The position numbers and the translations under genes are program-made. From positions 1 to 30,767 of the IMG/VR virus record IMGVR_UViG_3300032304_000722: DNA of 30,767 nt. One strand, given 5' to 3'. The notes below the pieces were generated by a model. The model made no database searches. It was not told the origin of the DNA and saw only the letters and a program-made list of their open reading frames with translations. Of this stretch, positions 29,996-30,767 are shown piece after piece; within the stretch, counting starts at the first letter, position 1, and every line of letters begins with the position of its first letter. Origin of the DNA: a virus.

Positions 29996-29998
29996 TTG
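29991..29998 (+). promoter_or_regulatory. Candidate TAnnTTTG promoter box for the replication gene
   Basis: TATATTTG is a perfect match to the Bacteroidota -7 element. A TTTC lies about 24 bases upstream where TTTG or TTG is expected, so the -33 element is weak. Transcription would start near 30005 and read 30011 and the initiator. Confidence 0.5.
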
Positions 29999-30010
29999 AA
30001 GCAGAAAACA

Positions 30011-30103
30011 ATGCGAGTTGGCGGACTTGCTTTTGCAAATAATAACAACCCTGCTTGGAACGTGTACCGCCATACCGTTTTGAGTGGGGTTTGTCTTTTA
30101 TGA
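30011..30103 (+). CDS. Possible 30-aa leader peptide
   Basis: An ATG-started frame of 30 codons (MRVGGLAFANNNNPAWNVYR and ten more residues) whose stop TGA overlaps the initiator ATG (ATGA). It has an A-rich leader and a promoter box just upstream. The overlap would couple initiator translation to this peptide. It could also be a chance frame; there is no other evidence. Confidence 0.3.
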   Translation: MRVGGLAFANNNNPAWNVYRHTVLSGVCLL

Positions 30104-30767
30104 ACCTAATAGATTACAATTTTCGCCTTAATTCGATCATAAAGGAAGGGATGTTAACGACAAACGAAATAGCTTTGATGTTTGTTATTATCAACCTACA
30201 AAACACGCTTAGATCGGATTTATTTGGTTTACCAACTCGTACAACCTCGGCACATTTGAACCTATCCAATCCAACGTATTATCGTACATTGGAAGGCCTG
30301 CAAGCAAAGGGATTGATAGCAATTTTAGAGCAGGGAAAGAAGAACCAAGCACCCATTATTCGAATCACATTCGATAAAAAAATTTTAGCGAATCCGTTTA
30401 GCATTTCAGATTTCGAAACGAATGCGATAAAAGAAAAAGAACAAATGCTATCAAAAAATTTTATCGAATCCGTGCACATAGATAATAAAGAAGAAAGAAG
30501 AAAGAATAAAAACACTAATAATATTAGTAGTAGTATTAAAGAGCCATTTCAAAATTTAAAACCTACCGACTGCAAAGAGTACATTAACAAGCAATTGGAA
30601 TTACATCTTCACAACATCAAACAAGCAACAAACTACACGGTGGAACAAATACGCACCGCAGTCGATACCTTTGTGAACTACCAAGAACTCGAAAGCAAAA
30701 TCTACCACTTTAAAGCCGATTCATTCAAACACTTTGCGCACTGGATAAAACGCATTGACCTGAACAA
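30100..30767 (+). CDS. Winged-helix replication initiator-like protein, N-terminal part (continues at base 1)
   Basis: This frame is open to the end of the window and continues at base 1 to 223, about 260 aa in all. Residues 1-85 form a winged helix of the type seen at the start of phage replication proteins (lambda O, DnaD-like): LTTNEIALMFVIINLQN, then TSAHLNLSNPTYYRTLEGLQAKGLI. A low-complexity Lys/Asn/Ser linker follows (about residues 125-150), then a C-terminal helical domain. It should bind the origin and recruit the host replisome, since no phage polymerase or helicase is present. DNA repeats inside this gene may be the origin itself. Confidence 0.75.
   Translation, partial: MNLIDYNFRLNSIIKEGMLTTNEIALMFVIINLQNTLRSDLFGLPTRTTSAHLNLSNPTYYRTLEGLQAKGLIAILEQGKKNQAPIIRITFDKKILANPFSISDFETNAIKEKEQMLSKNFIESVHIDNKEERRKNKNTNNISSSIKEPFQNLKPTDCKEYINKQLELHLHNIKQATNYTVEQIRTAVDTFVNYQELESKIYHFKADSFKHFAHWIKRIDLN
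30372..30397 (+). repeat. Iteron-like repeat A inside the initiator gene
   Basis: A 26-base repeat unit, 23 of 26 bases identical to unit B at 30448, with central A-run and T-run and ending GCGAATCCGT. The unit is itself an imperfect palindrome with ATTCGATAAAA against TTTTAGCGAAT. The two copies are 76 bases apart and read in different frames, so the likeness is at the DNA level. Confidence 0.6.
30448..30473 (+). repeat. Iteron-like repeat B inside the initiator gene
   Basis: The second unit of the repeat at 30372, ending TCGAATCCGT. A weaker, inverted relative (ACGAATGCGATAAAA) lies between the two at 30418-30432. Confidence 0.6.
30476..30545. other. AT-rich purine tract and palindrome, candidate unwinding region
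   Basis: Directly after the iteron-like repeats there is a strongly purine-rich, AT-rich stretch followed by the 15-base palindrome ACTAATAATATTAGT. It codes for the linker of the initiator protein. Lambda has its origin in the matching place within gene O. Confidence 0.4.
30645..30767. repeat. Terminal direct repeat, right copy
   Basis: Identical to bases 1-123. Removing one copy leaves a circle of 30,644 bp with an intact initiator gene. Confidence 0.95.

Noticed and set aside
1-30767. CRISPR array, insertion sequence, integrase or rRNA
   Set aside because: No regularly spaced repeats, transposase motifs, tyrosine or serine recombinase motifs or rRNA-like stretches were seen on reading both strands.

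Overview
The window looks like one complete circular (or circularly permuted) genome of a tailed siphovirus infecting a member of the Bacteroidota. Its first and last 123 bases are identical, and one replication gene reads without a break across the joint, so the non-redundant unit is 30,644 bp. A Bacteroidota host is inferred from three things: promoters of the form TTG ... TAnnTTTG, gene starts preceded by A-rich stretches instead of Shine-Dalgarno sequences, and many proteins of types seen in Bacteroidota phages (DUF1064, DUF3310, ERF, XkdF-like protease). All genes are on the + strand and most overlap or abut. No integrase, CI-like repressor or partition gene was recognised, so a strictly lytic life is the simplest reading.

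Layout. (a) 30011-990: a winged-helix replication initiator, with origin-like DNA repeats inside its gene, and a companion gene. (b) 999-5840: early/middle genes, namely a tRNA-like gene, a DUF1064 nuclease, a metallophosphoesterase, an SSB-like protein, a sigma-like factor, DUF3310 and several small proteins. (c) 5840-8334: terminase; the large subunit is broken into two genes by a split intein, with an HNH endonuclease gene between the halves. (d) 8321-15176: tail genes (chaperone with a probable -1 frameshift, tail-completion protein, two large tail proteins, tape measure). (e) 15178-23214: protease, scaffold, capsid, tail tube, portal fused to a MuF-like end, connectors and a fibre. (f) 23211-25207: lysis region with two small membrane proteins, a putative ~70-nt RNA and an M15 peptidase. 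(g) 25217-28607: ERF recombinase operon and an HNH-like gene. (h) 28641-29995: AT-rich accessory block containing a lipoprotein gene, punctuated by two palindromes that resemble recombination-cassette boundaries.

Two promoter classes are visible. Host-like promoters, three of them almost identical over about 40 bp, precede early operons at 1052, 24033 and 25264. A second motif (GTNAC, 12-13 bp, CCCATT, then ATAAKTATG) occurs four times with fixed geometry, and in three copies the final ATG is the start codon of the gene. One copy sits on the sigma-like gene and the others on late gene groups. A phage-directed, possibly leaderless, late promoter is therefore a good hypothesis.

The most striking system is the terminase. 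Its Walker A loop is cut between two serines, and active enzyme can only form if the two polypeptides are joined by protein trans-splicing.
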